A stretch of DNA of 64,000 bases from Clostridia bacterium (GTDB lineage Bacteria > Bacillota > Clostridia > Oscillospirales > UBA644), in NCBI GenBank assembly GCA_017934975.1, contig JAGBIM010000004.1, positions 1 through 64,000 on the forward strand, read 5' to 3'. Positions 62,385 through 64,000 of the stretch are shown here, in pieces; the first letter of the stretch is position 1; the number at the start of each line of letters is the position of its first letter. Made by a program: the position numbers and the translations under genes. The notes under the pieces are model-generated. The model searched no databases, was not told the DNA's origin, and saw only the letters and a list, made by a program, of their open reading frames with translations.

Positions 62385-63227
62385 TTATGCGTTGAAGAAA
62401 AGAATCCCGAAGGTATCTTTTCCGCAGTGCGAGGTAACGGTGGCGCCGGCACGGGTTACGAGAATTTCATCGAAGATGCCCTTCTCCTCCAGGTACTTCT
62501 TGGCAAGGTTGGGGATGGTGTCGTCCACGCAGGTATGGGTAAAGAACACGCGCTGAGTGCGGGGGGTTGCATTGCTCAGCCGTTCGTCGATATAGGTTTC
62601 CAAAACCTTGGTCAGAGGACCGCGAAGTTTGTTATTGACCCCCAGCTTCCCGTCGGTCATCTGCAGGATAGGACGAAGCTTCAGCAGGTTTGCGCCGAAC
62701 ATTTCCACGGCAGAGCAACGGCCGCCCTTACGCATATATTCCAGATCGCCCAGAACAAAGGAAACGTTGAGCTTTTCGGCGAGAGCCCGACAGGTCTCCG
62801 CAATCGCGGCAGCGTCGGCGTTTTCTTCCGCGGCCATGGTTGCGGCCTCCAGAACCAGAAGACCCATTCCCGTAGAAAGGGATTTGGTATCCACCACGTA
62901 GACGTTTTCCAGTTCTTCGGCGGCAATCCCGGCATTCTGATAGCAGGAAGAAATCCCGGAGCTGATGCTGAAATGAATGACGGCGTCCGCGTCCTTCAAT
63001 TCTTCGGTGAAAATTTCTTCATATTGCAGAGGTGCGATGGCGTTGGTTTTGGGCAGAACCTTGGTTCGGGAAACGTAGTCGTAAATTCCTTCGGGGTTCA
63101 GATCCACACCGTCGAGAAACACGTCCTCACCCAAGGTAACGGGCATGGGGAGAACTTTAATTCCGTACTTTGCAACCAATTCGGGGGAAAGGTCACAAGA
63201 GCTTTCTGCGGTGATTCTGATTTTCAT
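62385..63227 (-). CDS. DegV-family fatty-acid-binding protein
   Basis: 280 residues behind AAAGGAGAT. The family motifs are present: ITAESSCDLSPELVAKYGIKVLPMPV, the bound-lipid Ser in HFSISSGISSCYQNA, DTKSLSTGMGLLV and EYMRKGGRCSA. DegV (FakB-like) proteins bind a fatty acid for phosphorylation by FakA in Firmicutes. Whether this one is a FakB is not decided by sequence. First gene of the minus-strand series with a good promoter upstream. Confidence 0.93.
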   Translation of the reverse strand: MKIRITAESSCDLSPELVAKYGIKVLPMPVTLGEDVFLDGVDLNPEGIYDYVSRTKVLPKTNAIAPLQYEEIFTEELKDADAVIHFSISSGISSCYQNAGIAAEELENVYVVDTKSLSTGMGLLVLEAATMAAEENADAAAIAETCRALAEKLNVSFVLGDLEYMRKGGRCSAVEMFGANLLKLRPILQMTDGKLGVNNKLRGPLTKVLETYIDERLSNATPRTQRVFFTHTCVDDTIPNLAKKYLEEKGIFDEILVTRAGATVTSHCGKDTFGILFFNA

Positions 63228-63250
63228 GGTGATATCTCCTTTCGGATTTC

Positions 63251-63268
63251 GGCGCTCGTGCGCGAGCG
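63251..63268 (-). other. GC-rich hairpin in the degV leader
   Basis: GCGCTCG (63251-63257) and CGAGCGC (63262-63268) form a seven-base-pair stem with a TGCG loop, in an otherwise A/T-rich leader, 24 bases before the degV start. It lies between promoter and gene and has no T-run. Confidence 0.5.
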
Positions 63269-63297
63269 CGCGACTATATTATAAAGCATTATATATT

Positions 63298-63326
63298 ATT
63301 ATAGCACAAATTTCGCCCGTTGTAAA
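63298..63326 (-). promoter_or_regulatory. sigma-A promoter of the degV-metK series
   Basis: On the minus strand: TTTACA (63321-63326), a 17-base spacer and TATAAT (63298-63303). Further TATAAT-like words follow in the same A/T-rich stretch. Confidence 0.8.
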
Positions 63327-63422
63327 GATGTAAATATGAAATAAATTAGAAATTCGCTCCGAAAAAACCGTTTTTTCTCCGAACTTTGCAATTATACAAA
63401 ATTCCTTCCGTCGCCCAAAAAG

Positions 63423-63758
63423 TTTTCCACACCCCTTCCCCTTCAAAAAACATTGAAACGCCAAGGTTTTCAAACTTCTCAACAGAGTTTTCCACGGGTT
63501 TATACCGTTTTGGTGTGTCAGCAGGGTAATACGGTTTTGCATATATTTCCCAAGGGCGAGGTTCACAAAAAAGATGGACAAACTTAATTTTTCCCCTTGT
63601 ATCAACGGTTTGCGCGTGTCAATGAATTTTTTCGGAACATTTCCCGAAATTTCCCAAAGTCGGAAAAAGTGGGTAAAATGGGGGTTTTAAACATTTTCAA
63701 CAGGGTTTTCCACAAGTTTGAATATACAGGCGTGGAAAAGATTTCGGCATTTTGCACA
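63423..63758. other. cluster of DnaA-box-like sites, possible origin region
   Basis: Sites one or two changes from the DnaA box TTATNCACA: TTTTCCACA at 63423-63431 and 63706-63714, TTTTGCACA at 63750-63758, TTTTCCACG at 63488-63496 and, on the minus strand, at 63732-63740. Looser ones (TTTTCAACA at 63694) lie between. The 773-base right end (63228-64000) is A/T-rich, has no credible gene, and the reading frames crossing it have no ribosome binding sites. No dnaA or rpmH is visible inside the window. Confidence 0.5.
63465..63719 (+). repeat. pair of imperfect direct repeats around DnaA-like boxes
   Basis: Bases 63465-63502 and 63683-63719 are alike over about 37 bases: each begins GGTTTT, passes through an A-rich stretch, then TCAACAG-R-GTTTTCCAC, two variable bases and GTTT. 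Each copy includes one box-like TTTTCCAC. The copies lie 218 bases apart. Confidence 0.65.
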
Positions 63759-64000
63759 AGAGCCGAAAAATCCCCATTTATCAACCTTTTTCGACAATCG
63801 AGAAAAAAAGTGACGAAAGAAAACCCGAGGGATAAAAAAAATTTTCACCAATTCGACCAAGAATTCCTTTCTTGCAAAAACGGTTATTTATACATGATCC
63901 AGAGCTGCAACGGTCACGAGACGGACCAATTCGGAAAACCCCTCCCGACAAAATTGCATTCTCCGGGAAAGAGAAGGGGAATTCCATTGCCGACAAAACT

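Noticed and set aside
63279..63996. three minus-strand frames in the right-end region (63279-63605, 63602-63784, 63781-63996)
   Set aside because: They start with or without weak codons, lack ribosome binding sites, cross the repeats and box-like sites, and show no family resemblance. The last one could only be settled with sequence beyond the window.

Overview
The window looks like a chromosomal segment of an anaerobic Firmicute of the class Clostridia, most likely a gut member of Oscillospirales, Christensenellales or a related order. The grounds are a Firmicute-style dcw cluster with a SpoVD-like PASTA transpeptidase, a MurE with the DNPR motif of diaminopimelate-adding enzymes, a bifunctional Rel protein, DegV, YqeG, a HemZ-type radical SAM protein, a BspA-type leucine-rich repeat protein, strong AGGAGG ribosome binding sites and sigma-A promoters with 17-base spacers. 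I cannot name the species. I saw no phage, insertion sequence, CRISPR array, rRNA or tRNA.

Layout. Bases 1-388 are the end of a DMT-family exporter. Bases 438-5864 hold an AraC-type regulator divergent from a tight five-gene operon (MDR dehydrogenase, Gfo/Idh/MocA oxidoreductase, SDR, a type I dehydroquinase-like Schiff-base enzyme, a quinone-oxidoreductase-like MDR). This is probably a small-molecule catabolic pathway of unknown substrate and is the best candidate here for undescribed biochemistry. Next come glpK, htpG, pfkA, a second DMT exporter and a TMEM164/YwaF-like membrane protein (5928-12551). A two-gene operon for a divergent type IIA topoisomerase, mtaB and a tiny Cys-rich membrane protein follow on the minus strand (12610-18421).

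Bases 18586-29443 form one plus-strand operon: BspA-like LRR protein, pncB, recJ, rel, dtd, an MBL hydrolase, hemZ and a uridine-kinase-like protein. Then come rpsU (58 codons, on its own consensus promoter and terminator), yqeG, and an unrecognised membrane and coiled-coil protein on the opposite strand.

Bases 31727-45791 are the division and cell-wall cluster on the minus strand, in transcription order mraZ, rsmH, ftsL, SpoVD/FtsI-like PBP, murE, murF, mraY, ftsW, murG, murA, ftsQ, ftsZ. Its promoter (45892-45920) is followed by three G-rich pentamers at exact 10-base period, as expected for an MraZ operator. Divergent from it are polA, a probable protein-arginine phosphatase and a RimI-like acetyltransferase (46231-49563).

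Bases 49606-63227 are a minus-strand series with short gaps: degV, metK, an Lrp-type regulator, an aminotransferase, ispE, alaS, a HIT protein, a 1397-residue protein that joins five Big_2-like domains, a GHL10 glycosidase-like domain and an amidase_3 domain, a PHP phosphoesterase and a GtrA-like protein. The last 770 bases have no convincing gene. They carry a cluster of DnaA-box-like sites inside long direct repeats and may be part of a replication origin.
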